A DNA stretch of 64,000 bases from Maricaulis maris (GCF_003634045.1 NZ_RBIM01000010.1:1-64000), one strand, 5' to 3'; positions 43,854 to 52,639 are shown, counted from the first letter of the stretch. The notes: generated by a model not told the origin, from the letters alone. Made by a program: numbers and translations.

Positions 43854-45240
43854 CGAGCTCCCCTTCCTGATAATTCCCCGGATCAACCTTCCCCAGATAC
43901 GGCAACGCCTTCTTTACGGCCGCCTGTAGCCGCTCCATGGGGGGCTTTGACGCGCCATAGCGATCCGTCATCGACCTCTCTCCATGCCCCATCAAGTAAC
44001 GCTGCAAGTCTTCACCGACCCCCGCCTCCCGCATGGCCTGTTCGAAGGTGTGACGGAAGGAGTATGTGACGAGCCGCTTCGACTTCGGGACGCCCGCCGC
44101 CCGGATCACCTGGTTCAACCTCTGGGACAGGGCATTCACGCTGCGTGCCCGCTCCGAGAACACTGGTCCGGACTGCGCCTTGTCGTCACCTCGCCAACTC
44201 CTGAGCGCGGCCAAGGCGTCGCCAACAAGTGGGAAGTCCCGAGGTCGGCTCTTGGTCTTCAAGCGACGAAGACTGTTTGGCCGTATCTTGATGTGGGGCG
44301 CATCACTGTCCAGATCCACATCGATCCACTCCAAGCCCGAAATCTCGCCGGGCGCGGCCGTGGTGCCCCTAAGCAGGCGGAGCAGGACAGCGGTCTCCAT
44401 CTTGATCGCACTCTTGCGGATGTGCCGTTCAATCAGTTCGAGATGTGACGTGTGGAACGGCACTCGGTCGGTCACGCCGCCACTCGTCGTATCCGGCAAC
44501 TTCTGATCCGCGAAGGGGTTGTTATGTGTCAGCTCAAGGTCCTCAATCGCCCGGTTCACGATTGCGGTCAGCGACGACAGCCTACGCCGGATGGTTACAT
44601 AACTCTGGCCTCGCACATTGGCGAGATGTGTGATCCATCGCCGGACGTCCTTGCGCCTGATCGCCCCAAGCGGAGTGTCGCCAGCAAACTCGACCCACTG
44701 CTGCACCGCGACCCGTTCGGCTTGTTTCATCTCACCGTTCTTGTGGTGCTTGCGGTAATTCTCAGCCGCCATGTCGACGGTGCAAGGCACCTCAACGAGG
44801 TCGCCGGTCCGCAGCGTCTCCAGACGCATCCACTCGTCCTGAGTATAGTCGGACCGCGTGAGGTCTTCCTCGTGATTGCGTTTCGCGCGCTTGAGGACCC
44901 GGTTGATGAGCGCCTCCAGCTCCCTGTCGAAGAGAGACCACTCCCCCGGCTCCGACCGGCGACCAAGGCCGTCCTTGAGAAACTCATTGCGCTTGGCCCA
45001 CTCAAACGCGGCCTCGGATGCTTCCACAGCCGAGAGCCCAGACGCGAGCTCACGCTCGGCATCCCGGATCATCCGGTCGGTCTCACGCGTCAAACGGTTG
45101 ATCTCAGGGATCGCATCGACCTCGCTGCCAACGCGCAGCCGCAGCGAAACCTTCCACTCACGCTGACCGATAATTGACCGGAGTTCGTCCCGCACCCTTC
45201 GCCGAAAGTAGAGCTGCCCATTACGCTTGAACAAGAACAT
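43840..45240 (-). CDS. Tyrosine recombinase / integrase (DUF6538-type)
   Basis: A 466-residue phage/island integrase. The N-terminal MFLFKRNGQLYFRRRVRDEL is the DUF6538 arm-binding type domain; the SAM-like core-binding domain runs about 170-265; the catalytic domain follows. Catalytic elements seen: Lys in LKTKSRPRDFPL, the YSFRHTF box (Arg, about 393), LMGHGERSMTDRYG with the His and the nucleophile Tyr (about 425). The box I Arg (expected in T-G-A-R-x-G-E-I) appears as TTAAPGEI, so that residue may be replaced by Ala. It is probably the enzyme that integrated island A at tRNA-Leu. The ATG at 45240 fits the DUF6538 start; 108 bp separate it from the repeat. Confidence 0.9.
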   Translation of the reverse strand: MFLFKRNGQLYFRRRVRDELRSIIGQREWKVSLRLRVGSEVDAIPEINRLTRETDRMIRDAERELASGLSAVEASEAAFEWAKRNEFLKDGLGRRSEPGEWSLFDRELEALINRVLKRAKRNHEEDLTRSDYTQDEWMRLETLRTGDLVEVPCTVDMAAENYRKHHKNGEMKQAERVAVQQWVEFAGDTPLGAIRRKDVRRWITHLANVRGQSYVTIRRRLSSLTAIVNRAIEDLELTHNNPFADQKLPDTTSGGVTDRVPFHTSHLELIERHIRKSAIKMETAVLLRLLRGTTAAPGEISGLEWIDVDLDSDAPHIKIRPNSLRRLKTKSRPRDFPLVGDALAALRSWRGDDKAQSGPVFSERARSVNALSQRLNQVIRAAGVPKSKRLVTYSFRHTFEQAMREAGVGEDLQRYLMGHGERSMTDRYGASKPPMERLQAAVKKALPYLGKVDPGNYQEGELVRGR

Positions 45241-45347
45241 CACTTCAACCCACACGACTTCGCACTCCCGTGTACCAACGGGTGTACCAGATACAAGTCC
45301 AAAGCGTCGTAAGATGCTGAAAAATATGGCCACATCTCTGTGGACTA

Positions 45348-45402
45348 TGGTGCCCCTGGCCCGACTCGAACGGGCACTTCCGAAGAAAACGGATTTTGAA
45401 TG
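45348..45402 (-). repeat. tRNA-Leu(CAA) 3' fragment; att site of islands A and B
   Basis: Read on the minus strand this runs TTCAAAATCCG, a variable arm, the T arm GCCCG-TTCGAGT-CGGGC, then CCAGGGGCACCA. It is the 3' half of a tRNA-Leu with anticodon CAA, cut in the anticodon loop; upstream sequence (tgtaattattgt...) is not tRNA. So it is a duplicated 3' end left by integration, and the intact gene should be to the right, beyond the window. The first 14 bp equal 31834-31847. Confidence 0.85.
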
Positions 45403-45539
45403 TATTTTGTTTACAATAATTACATGTCAAGTCATTGATATTAGTGGTTTTATTCTACATGAAATTTCTTATGTGTAAGTTTATGTGTAATTTTGCATAC
45501 ACACTTCGCGTCTAGTTCTTGCGAATTGGTGTGGACTAG

Positions 45540-46301
45540 CTAAGCGAATTCGGTCTGGACGAAAATCGCGTCCGCTATGCTGTTAAGCTTATGGAAGTTT
45601 GAGGTTATTTGAGCGCCGACAGGGCCGTCGCCCTCTCCCCATATGTCCGACAACGCGTCTATCGCGAGCCGAACGTCGTTGGGGTACAACACGCGGCCTT
45701 TCAAAGTCGCGAACGGACCATCCGTTTCAGTCAAAACCCTGCCCTTGGGCATTAGTCGAGCCAGCTCCCGGCCCTTCGCAGACTTCAACATCGCCGGCCC
45801 CACAGAGAACCAAGCCCCAAGCGAAACCGCTCTCGACAACTCTGCCTTAGTCCCGCTGAACCAGTGCAAAACTGGAGTGCCTGCATTTGGATGTTGCTCC
45901 AGCATGTCGAGCACCTCTGTGGCGGCGCCCCGCGAATGGATCGACATCACTCTCCCGCCGAACTGCGCCGCTGCAGTCAACATGCGACGAAACACCATTT
46001 TCTGGAGTTCCAAATACTCCTTGAAGTCGACCGAACCATCGAGGCCGATTTCACCAACAAATCGAGCTTGCGGCATGAGATAATCAATGAGCGCCAACTC
46101 ATCAGCTCTTTCATGAGCTAGCTGCGGGTGAAAACCCAAAGCGGTTTGCACGCTCTTGTTTCCCGCCGCGAGTTTTTGCGTCCCCAAGAATGCTTTCGGG
46201 GTGGTCGTCACCGATAAAACGAAGGTGTTGCTGGTGAGCGCGCGATCAAGAGCCAGTGCAGGACTGTCGTACAGATCTATATGACAGTGAAAGTCGATCA
46301 T
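45540..46301 (-). CDS. qatD: QatD: TatD-family metal-dependent DNase
   Basis: A 253-residue TatD-like nuclease. Metal ligands: H-C-H in DFHCHIDLYD (His5, His7), Glu in FVGEIGLDGS, His in SIHSRG, His in VLHWFSG, and Asp in LTETDGPF (about 192). It is the fourth gene of a qatA-B-C-D operon, and its ATG overlaps the qatC stop by 4 bp. In QatABCD anti-phage systems the TatD-like protein is a core component. The role of its nuclease activity in defence is not established from sequence. Confidence 0.9.
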   Translation of the reverse strand: MIDFHCHIDLYDSPALALDRALTSNTFVLSVTTTPKAFLGTQKLAAGNKSVQTALGFHPQLAHERADELALIDYLMPQARFVGEIGLDGSVDFKEYLELQKMVFRRMLTAAAQFGGRVMSIHSRGAATEVLDMLEQHPNAGTPVLHWFSGTKAELSRAVSLGAWFSVGPAMLKSAKGRELARLMPKGRVLTETDGPFATLKGRVLYPNDVRLAIDALSDIWGEGDGPVGAQITSNFHKLNSIADAIFVQTEFA

Positions 46302-47617
46302 GCATCGATGCCCAGGTCTTTCAAAAATTGATCGATCTCGAACACGCCACGCCGAGCCACGTCCTTGTGCTCGTTACGCGCCGTTGGGTCCAACGGTAGA
46401 GGGCCGCCACGTATCACCCATTTGCCGAAATCGCCACCATTTACGCGGCGAATTGCAGCGGAAACAGCCCTGATGTCAGCTCGGTCTCGATCCGTTCTCA
46501 GTGCGTCGTTCAAATCATCGAACCTATAACCCACGTGCTTGCTCGTAGCAGTTTCGTCGGCAATGCCCGCGGCATGGAACGCCGACCTACGAATAAGACA
46601 CGGCACGCATCGCCCGCATTGTTGCCAGTAACGCTTCCACTTACCGCAGGATGTCGTCTTGGATATCAGTTTCGTCACAAGAGGTTGATCGCGGCACTCA
46701 CGCAAAGCCTCACCTTTCGTTTTGAAAAAGTAAGGGTTTTCGATTGCCGCGGGTATTCCGACCTCATCAAAAATCGCTTGCAACGAAGAAATGAAATGCG
46801 GATGCACCGTCCGCGTACTAAGCGCGCCAATTCGGCGCACAGTTAGAGGTGGATTTAGAGAAATAAAGCCGTTCTCTGGGATAATGAGAGGGACGATACT
46901 ATCATTATGCAGCCTTGATATCGCCGACGCAGCACAGGCTGCTAGGGCTAGAAACACGATACTTCTTGTTCGTGTCGAGGGCTCTCCTTGCAGTTCCCCT
47001 CGGATGTCATCGTTGATGCGAAGACTTGGAACCTCTGGGAGCATTCCGTGGAGGTACGTCTGATACCCGCCATCGCCGCGAGTAGACCGGCTGACAAGTA
47101 ACGGCCGGTGTCCGTCAGCGATCCTGTCTATCGCCCCGATCAGGCTGTCCATGCCACCAGAAAAAAGACAAACCTCGTCAGCGCCCTCCAGATCGACTTT
47201 GTTTTTTAGGCGAGATCTTTCTTTGTGGCTGGGAACTGTGTCCCCTCCAGCGACGAAGTTGAAATGCCATTGGTCGCCACTTAGAAACCCGAGTGCCCGT
47301 TCGAGCTTTTTCGCGACCGGGGTCCATCGGGCCGGATCTGCCAGACCGACAGTTACTTCAATATTTCGTCCAAATCCATCGTCCGCGGCGGATCTGAGTG
47401 CGAAGCGGTCTGCCGCAGCGACGGCAAGCGCTATAGCCAAGAAATCGTACGCAGATTGTTCGATCGGTAAATCTAACCGAGCCAACTGGCGCCGTACTTG
47501 GTTCCCCACAGCGTTGGGCGGCCCGCCAACCTGGACACGGCCGAATAACAGTACGGGGATCTCATATTTCGCAGATGAGAAGGCGGCCTGGTCCGGATGG
47601 GCGAAGACTCTAGTCAT
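46298..47617 (-). CDS. qatC: QatC: QueC-like (7-cyano-7-deazaguanine synthase-like) protein
   Basis: A 439-residue protein with the QueC PP-loop ATP pyrophosphatase motif VCLFSGGMDSLIGAID (about residues 150-165) and the C-terminal zinc-binding C-G-R-C-V-P-C-L-I-R-R (about 335). QueC makes the deazaguanine precursor preQ0; in QatABCD a QueC-like protein is adapted to defence, possibly modifying a protein or nucleic acid. The protein is longer than housekeeping QueC (about 230 residues), with an added N-terminal domain. It overlaps qatB by 8 bp. Confidence 0.92.
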   Translation of the reverse strand: MTRVFAHPDQAAFSSAKYEIPVLLFGRVQVGGPPNAVGNQVRRQLARLDLPIEQSAYDFLAIALAVAAADRFALRSAADDGFGRNIEVTVGLADPARWTPVAKKLERALGFLSGDQWHFNFVAGGDTVPSHKERSRLKNKVDLEGADEVCLFSGGMDSLIGAIDRIADGHRPLLVSRSTRGDGGYQTYLHGMLPEVPSLRINDDIRGELQGEPSTRTRSIVFLALAACAASAISRLHNDSIVPLIIPENGFISLNPPLTVRRIGALSTRTVHPHFISSLQAIFDEVGIPAAIENPYFFKTKGEALRECRDQPLVTKLISKTTSCGKWKRYWQQCGRCVPCLIRRSAFHAAGIADETATSKHVGYRFDDLNDALRTDRDRADIRAVSAAIRRVNGGDFGKWVIRGGPLPLDPTARNEHKDVARRGVFEIDQFLKDLGIDA

Positions 47618-48374
47618 CGGCTTCCTCCCAGTGTTCGAGGGTCACTTTGACCGCTTGAAGCTGAACCTTCTCGATACCCTTCTGGGTCATCTGCGAAATT
47701 TGACCGGTGATTGCGCTATCAAGTGCGTCGTCAATGGCCGCTTTCACAACCTCGCGCATATCGTTTTCTCTAGTTTGGAGATGCTCTGATGTTTCAGCAC
47801 CGTCAGTGGCATCACCGGCTTGTATCCAAACCTCCTGAAACACAGCTTCCGCTAGGTAAAGGTGCAGGACATCACTAAGCATTTCCTCTGTAATATGGCT
47901 GGTCTCAAACGTGTCTTCGCCTTCAAGTGCTGTACAGACAGCCTCGATAATCGCGTTACGCACATAGTCGCGACTCTCGGAGTGTGGGGCGATCGCCTCC
48001 GCGATGAGTTGCGCGGCAACATCCACATCAGCACCAATAGCCCCCGATAGATCGGAACCCGTTTCCTCCGTTGCGGTTCCACCTTCTGCGAGGTTGGACA
48101 AGCCAGCGACCGCAGCGGCGCCAGATCTCGCGACTGCGCCAAACTTGCGTGCCCCCGTCGCCGCACCTCCGGCAGCTGATCGAGCGTATCCACCGAGCGC
48201 GCGACTACGGTGCTCGGAATCTCCGGAGGCAGCGTACTTTCGCATGGATGTTCGGAACTGTCGGAAGCGAGACGGTTCAGGTTCGGGTTGTTTGGCTTGC
48301 GGCGTTGCATCAGCATGATCGGGAACGAGCTTCGAGCTAGGGCGAGCGCCTCTGCTATCGGTAGAAGTACCCAT
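47610..48374 (-). CDS. qatB: QatB protein
   Basis: A 254-residue protein of the QatB type. It opens with a low-complexity, Ser/Pro/Gln-rich and basic segment (about residues 1-45), continues with an Ala/Gly-rich stretch (YARSAAGGAATGARKFGAVAR, split) and a C-terminal helical part (SHITEEMLSDVLHLYLAEAVF). No enzyme motif is visible. The assignment rests on position between a KAP ATPase and QueC-like gene in a Qat layout. It begins 1 bp after the qatA stop. Confidence 0.82.
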   Translation of the reverse strand: MGTSTDSRGARPSSKLVPDHADATPQAKQPEPEPSRFRQFRTSMRKYAASGDSEHRSRALGGYARSAAGGAATGARKFGAVARSGAAAVAGLSNLAEGGTATEETGSDLSGAIGADVDVAAQLIAEAIAPHSESRDYVRNAIIEAVCTALEGEDTFETSHITEEMLSDVLHLYLAEAVFQEVWIQAGDATDGAETSEHLQTRENDMREVVKAAIDDALDSAITGQISQMTQKGIEKVQLQAVKVTLEHWEEADD

Positions 48375-48375
48375 C

Positions 48376-50181
48376 TTATTTTGTCTCCCACCAATTCGCG
48401 TTTTTCAGCCGAAGTGTGAGCCATCTCGCTGGCTTTGGTATGTGCTGCTTGATGAAATCGGAAAGCGCTTCACCGCAATTTTCAGACTGATCGGCCAGTA
48501 GGTGCGCGCCGACATATCCTGGTGGCGCCGAAGACCAATCCGAGACTTGGCTCAAATGGCCGATAATTTGATCGAGGACTGCGCCCCGTTCATCCGCTGG
48601 AATTTCGCTAAGAGCGGCTCTCACCGCTGGTGAGGTTTGCTTCGTTGCCTTTAGCAGCACGCGGAGAGCTCCCTCTGCCGTAGGGGAAAGATCTGTCGTC
48701 GTCAGTTTGGTAGGCGCGAGATCACGTGCCAGGTAGGCTGCGGGCCGAAGGTCGACCTCAGCGAGACTGGGTTCCAATGCAGCCCATTCGAAAATGAACT
48801 TTGCATCGTCGCTCCATTCGGTAGGAAGCTTCGGTGTTTCATTCTTCTTCAAGGCGGCTTCGATAGTCCCAATTTCATCGACGCGGCCACCGTTCGAAGC
48901 TGCGATAAAGTTGAGTAGTGCTGCCGTAGCTTTCGAGCTCGCGCACCGTTCGAACAAAACCAATTTGGCGATTATTGCTTCGCTCAGTGGCATCCCACGA
49001 GTTCGGGCGATTTGAGAACGAAGACGCACCGCGTTGAGCATCCGTTTTACGATGCGGGGGTTGCCCGAGACACGCTGAGCTTCTGCCAATTGGGGCGCCA
49101 GACTTTCAGCCAGTCTGAAGCTATTTTTGATGTTTGCACGTTGGGCTTCACTGAGCGCTTCGGCCACCTGCGCGACATCAAGAAGGTCAGTTGGTTTTAG
49201 TTCTATCGACTGCCAGCTCTTTCGCAGATGGTCGATGAAGTGCTTGTTGATTGCTTCGAATTGACTCTTTGCCAGAACGCCGTCGCCATCAAAAGGCGAT
49301 GCTACAAGGAGCATGAAGAGATAAGACCGCATTTCCGGGAAACCGGCCTTTGGAACTCGGACTGGAATTTGTACAAACTTGTCCAAATAATCGCTTACCA
49401 AGCGTGTTTGCTGAGCTCCGTAGTGCTCACTAACGGCATGCCGGATCATTTCTTCGTCGACTGCGATGACGAATGCAGTTTGAGGCACAAACAGGAAGAG
49501 CCGGATCGCTTCGAGCGTATGGATGGCATCTCGCGGCAAGCATCGATCAAGATTGTCCACCACCACAACGAGCGTTTTGCCCATTTGACCAAGAAGTTCC
49601 TCGAACTCCTGTCGGAACGCGCGTACTTCTTCGGGAGGCGAATAGGTCTCAGCCGGTTGGAACAGACCCGCTCCGCGATTAGCAACATCACCCGCCGCAT
49701 CGTGAATGGCCGTGAGGTCGGATTGATCGCCTCCGGATGTCATTGCTTTCGCAGCAGCACCAATCCCGGCATTAATTGTCCCAAACGCTGGCAAACCGAC
49801 CGCGGCGGCGCCTAGTTCGGCTATCAGACCAAGGGCGCGAAGCTTGTTCACTCGGCCTAGTAGGTCGCTAACTTTTTCGAGAAGTGTTTCGTCGTCTTTT
49901 ACGGCATCGCGAAGTGCGCCGCCAATTGTATCCAGCAGCGCCGCTCTTGCGTCATCGTAACTTTGGAAGAGCCAAGCATCGAAGCTTATTAGTATGACAT
50001 TTTCGTCGTCTTTGAGCCTCGCCTCGATGAGTTGAACCATCGAGGATTTGCCAACCCCCCAACCTCCGAAAACACCTACGGAGAGAGGGCGAAGCTCCTC
50101 TTTCTCCAGTATATTGACCACCAACTCTGCTGTCTCAGAGTAATTTAGGTAATCGTTTTCTGACTCGTTATCTGACCACAT
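48376..50181 (-). CDS. qatA: QatA: KAP-family P-loop NTPase
   Basis: A 601-residue KAP-family ATPase. The Walker A motif FGGWGVGKSSM is near residues 40-50, the Walker B LVVVVDNLDRCLPRDA near 205-220, with the KAP insert FDAWLFQSYDDARAAL between, and an arginine-containing region later. The first gene of qatABCD (Gao-type defence). The ATG at 50181 is used; a TTG two codons upstream is possible. KAP ATPases are often membrane-linked, though no transmembrane segments of certainty are seen here except a weak one near 105-140. Upstream 250 bp (50188-50435) holds no gene. Confidence 0.92.
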   Translation of the reverse strand: MWSDNESENDYLNYSETAELVVNILEKEELRPLSVGVFGGWGVGKSSMVQLIEARLKDDENVILISFDAWLFQSYDDARAALLDTIGGALRDAVKDDETLLEKVSDLLGRVNKLRALGLIAELGAAAVGLPAFGTINAGIGAAAKAMTSGGDQSDLTAIHDAAGDVANRGAGLFQPAETYSPPEEVRAFRQEFEELLGQMGKTLVVVVDNLDRCLPRDAIHTLEAIRLFLFVPQTAFVIAVDEEMIRHAVSEHYGAQQTRLVSDYLDKFVQIPVRVPKAGFPEMRSYLFMLLVASPFDGDGVLAKSQFEAINKHFIDHLRKSWQSIELKPTDLLDVAQVAEALSEAQRANIKNSFRLAESLAPQLAEAQRVSGNPRIVKRMLNAVRLRSQIARTRGMPLSEAIIAKLVLFERCASSKATAALLNFIAASNGGRVDEIGTIEAALKKNETPKLPTEWSDDAKFIFEWAALEPSLAEVDLRPAAYLARDLAPTKLTTTDLSPTAEGALRVLLKATKQTSPAVRAALSEIPADERGAVLDQIIGHLSQVSDWSSAPPGYVGAHLLADQSENCGEALSDFIKQHIPKPARWLTLRLKNANWWETK

Positions 50182-50435
50182 GCGCAAATTCCATCACAGG
50201 TTGCCGAAATATCAAACCAAATTTTGCGCGACTTCGGGCGGTTAGCGATTAAACTTACTATTGATCGGCTAATACGCGCGTGACTTCCGTCACTATTCCC
50301 TTGGTGAGAAACCAAGCTGACATTCCCTCGGAGCCGACACGCATCCAACCAGCATCGCTTCGCAGCGATCATCATACCCCCGAAGCGGGGTTGACCGAGC
50401 AAGGGCGACGCTGTGCTGACAGTTAGGCCTCTTGG

Positions 50436-51566
50436 TCAGGCTAGCTGTTCATTGGCTAGGTTGACTTCGTACCGGGCGCTTCGACCGGCTCCGACAGGTA
50501 GCAGCGCACCTATCTCGGCAAGATGCTGCAGATCCCTCGTGGCCGTCGCTTTGGACACCTTGGCCATGGACATGTATTTGCGCGCATTCATGCCGCCCTG
50601 GAACCCGTCAGGTCCAGCTTCCAGCATCTTCACAACGATCTTGTTCTGACGCTCTGATAGCGCGTCACCATGGCGATCGAAGAACCGCGCCTTGGCGAGG
50701 ATAAAGCTCACTTGTTCATCTGCCCGATCTTGGGCTTCCACGATGGTACTGACGAAGTAGTGCACCCATTCGGTGACATCATTGGAGCGCTGCGCGCGCT
50801 TCAACGCATCGTAATAGTCATTACGCTTTCGCTCGATTGCCTCGGACAAGCTGAGCACGACCGGGCGCCCGAGCCCTTGGGACAACACCTTCTCAGATAA
50901 AGCCCGCCCGACGCGACCATTACCATCTTCGAATGGGTGGACGCTTTCGAAATAGACGTGCGCTATCGCGGAGCGAACCGGTGCCGGCTGCATGGCCGCT
51001 GACCCATCCGGTGCACTGTCATTGAACCAACTTATGTAGCGCGCCATCTCGTCGGGGACGCGATCTGATGGCGGCGCTTCATAGTGGACCTTCCACTTAC
51101 CGTAGGCACCAGACACGACTTGCATGGGCTCATCGCTGGATCGCCATTGCCCAACGCTCAGCTTTTCAGGGTCGACAACACCGCCCAAGAGAAGCTGATG
51201 CCAATCAAAGAGCATTTGATCGGTGAGAGGGGCGGCATACTCGTCACGAACACGAAGCATCAGCTGCGCCACGCCTTTGGCGCGCTCATCACTGACTTCC
51301 TCTGGTTCCGGTCCAACACCCAGATGCTTCATCAGGGAGGAGCGAACGTCCTCTCTGCTGATGAACTCACCTTCGATTTCGGAGGTCTTCACAGCCTCGG
51401 CCACCATCAGCTCGATGATGGTTTCGGTTTGCATGCTGTCAGGCAGGCCGCTAAGGGCACCACTTACACGCCCCGCTTTCTCGGCGAATTCGTATAAAAG
51501 CCCCTGTATTTCCGCAACTTCAAAGCGGAATTCAGGCCAATCTTTTTGCTGCCAATTGTACTTCAT
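50436..51566 (-). CDS. Fic family protein (DUF4172 N-terminus, wHTH C-terminus)
   Basis: A 376-residue Fic protein, a class that usually AMPylates target proteins. Motif HPFEDGNGRVGRAL is at about residue 208-221. An inhibitory S-E-I-E-G sequence (about residue 60), the class II autoinhibitory alpha-helix pattern, lies N-terminal to it. The N-terminus (MKYNWQQKDWPEF) is of the DUF4172 type, and the C-terminus (KYMSMAKVSKATATRDLQHLAEIGALL) is a winged helix, which should bind DNA. Two identical inverted repeats sit at and upstream of the start codon, fitting self-repression. Confidence 0.92.
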   Translation of the reverse strand: MKYNWQQKDWPEFRFEVAEIQGLLYEFAEKAGRVSGALSGLPDSMQTETIIELMVAEAVKTSEIEGEFISREDVRSSLMKHLGVGPEPEEVSDERAKGVAQLMLRVRDEYAAPLTDQMLFDWHQLLLGGVVDPEKLSVGQWRSSDEPMQVVSGAYGKWKVHYEAPPSDRVPDEMARYISWFNDSAPDGSAAMQPAPVRSAIAHVYFESVHPFEDGNGRVGRALSEKVLSQGLGRPVVLSLSEAIERKRNDYYDALKRAQRSNDVTEWVHYFVSTIVEAQDRADEQVSFILAKARFFDRHGDALSERQNKIVVKMLEAGPDGFQGGMNARKYMSMAKVSKATATRDLQHLAEIGALLPVGAGRSARYEVNLANEQLA

Positions 51567-51639
51567 GAGCCGATTGTACCACTTAATCGGCTCACAAAAC
51601 AAACTAATTATGAGCCGATTAGGGTTTCTAATCGGCTCA
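51566..51639 (-). promoter_or_regulatory. Twin operators of the fic gene
   Basis: Two copies of TGAGCCGATT-N9-AATCGGCTCA at 51566-51594 and 51611-51639. Both have perfect 10-bp arms and a 9-nt spacer. The first overlaps the fic start codon (51564-51566). The 45-bp centre spacing, over four helical turns, would place two dimers on one face-like arrangement. Confidence 0.85.
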
Positions 51640-51644
51640 TAGCG

Positions 51645-51980
51645 CTAAATTAAAGCAAGCTGTTGAGCGCTCGGGTCAGGGATTCCGTACACTTCTCGCG
51701 CCATCGAGATGGTTTGAGAGCCCGAGAAAATGGGCTTATCTCGAACTTCATTTGGATGGTCCCAACCAGCCCAGATGCGCAAGCCAGACCCCCGATAGGA
51801 TACGGATATCCGACCAGGTCCACAGGAACCGCCTGCGATGCCAAGAACCTTTTCAAGAAACGCATGAAGTTGGTCATCGGTTGCCCCATTGACGAGTTCG
51901 TCACCGAACCAGCGCAAAAGCGCGCTGGTCGCGATTTCGAATGCGGTCCGCTTGTCCGCATATGAGAGGGCCGCGCTCAT
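51645..51980 (-). CDS. Hypothetical protein (111 aa), mobile-element type
   Basis: A small protein (MSAALSYADKRTAFEIATSA ...) containing GRISVSYRGSGLRIWAGWDHP and ending QQLALI. It looks like a conserved family of plasmids and integrative elements, of unknown function. It overlaps the 76-residue gene by 4 bp (ATGA). It is read in the same direction as fic, 79 bp away. Confidence 0.6.
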   Translation of the reverse strand: MSAALSYADKRTAFEIATSALLRWFGDELVNGATDDQLHAFLEKVLGIAGGSCGPGRISVSYRGSGLRIWAGWDHPNEVRDKPIFSGSQTISMAREVYGIPDPSAQQLALI

Positions 51981-52207
51981 AACGCGGCCTTCTTGCTTGA
52001 TTTGCGAGATGGCTTCTTGGCGCTTCTTGCGTCATCCAAGAGCATTACGACGCCGTCCGGTGGCAATGCGTCCAGCTTGAGCCGGATGTGGCCGCCCTTC
52101 GTGGTCCAGGCTGCGCCGATCTCACGCCAGAATGATTTCCGGCCGGTGGCTTCATCGCCATCGCGTACAGCAAAGGCGCGAAGAGCGGGTTGAGCGAAGT
52201 TTGTCAT
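51977..52207 (-). CDS. Hypothetical protein (76 aa), mobile-element type
   Basis: A small protein (MTNFAQPALRAFAVRDGDEA ...) with GRKSFWREIGAAWTTKGGHIRLKLDALPPDGVVMLLDD (split in the family's core). This resembles small conserved proteins from proteobacterial plasmids and ICEs. The C-terminus is Lys-rich (KKPSRKSSKK). It heads a two-gene unit with the 111-aa protein. Function unknown. Confidence 0.65.
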   Translation of the reverse strand: MTNFAQPALRAFAVRDGDEATGRKSFWREIGAAWTTKGGHIRLKLDALPPDGVVMLLDDARSAKKPSRKSSKKAAL

Positions 52208-52639
52208 AGTTGTGTCTCCTTTGGTTTTTGGGCTGAAACACGTCCGTCGTGTTCCAATCGCGGATCACCAAAGGTCGATGGGAGGGAGCTTTGCTGCCCT
52301 GTAACCGTAGGCGGCGTTAGCCGGGGCTTAGCGGAGCAAACCCCACGCACCTAGATTTGCGTTTCTTGGACAACGAACGGATGAGGGACGCAAAAACCAA
52401 GGAGCGCCATTGCAACGCGCACAGCTTGAGACACCCGTTTACGTCATAAACAGACGTCCCAGCCGGTTAGCAAAATTGCGCTAGAGATCGTCGCCCCGAC
52501 CAGAAGAGGAGACAAAACACTCGTGCGCTTGCGACATCGGGCACAGCATCAAAAATGCGATAGGCTCGCACTAACGAAAACCCTACGTTGGCATATGAAA
52601 CGAATTGGTTTGTAAATTTGCCATGCTTGGAGGAATGGG
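52208..52639. other. 432-bp region, no gene recognised
   Basis: This gap is between the small element-type genes and the AraC-type regulator. A GC-rich stretch near 52270-52330 has several short runs (GGCGGCGTTAGCCGGGGCTTAGCGGAGC) typical of plasmid backbone DNA, but no perfect long palindrome or coding signal was found. Confidence 0.4.

Larger units (their letters stand above)
31834..45361. mobile_element. Genomic island A at tRNA-Leu (type I R-M island)
   Basis: The segment is bounded by 14-bp direct repeats (31834-31847 and 45348-45361) matching a tRNA-Leu 3' end. A tyrosine integrase (43840-45240) ends 108 bp from the right repeat. It carries a type I restriction-modification operon, a DUF2971 gene, a serine recombinase and unknown genes. 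Its ends were inferred only from repeat, integrase position and gene content. The integrase reads inward and away from the right repeat, as expected for the integrase-proximal end. Confidence 0.75.

Noticed and set aside
45540-46301. Housekeeping tatD and queC
   Set aside because: The four-gene order with KAP ATPase and B-type protein, overlapping ends, and the long QueC-like N-terminus point to QatABCD.
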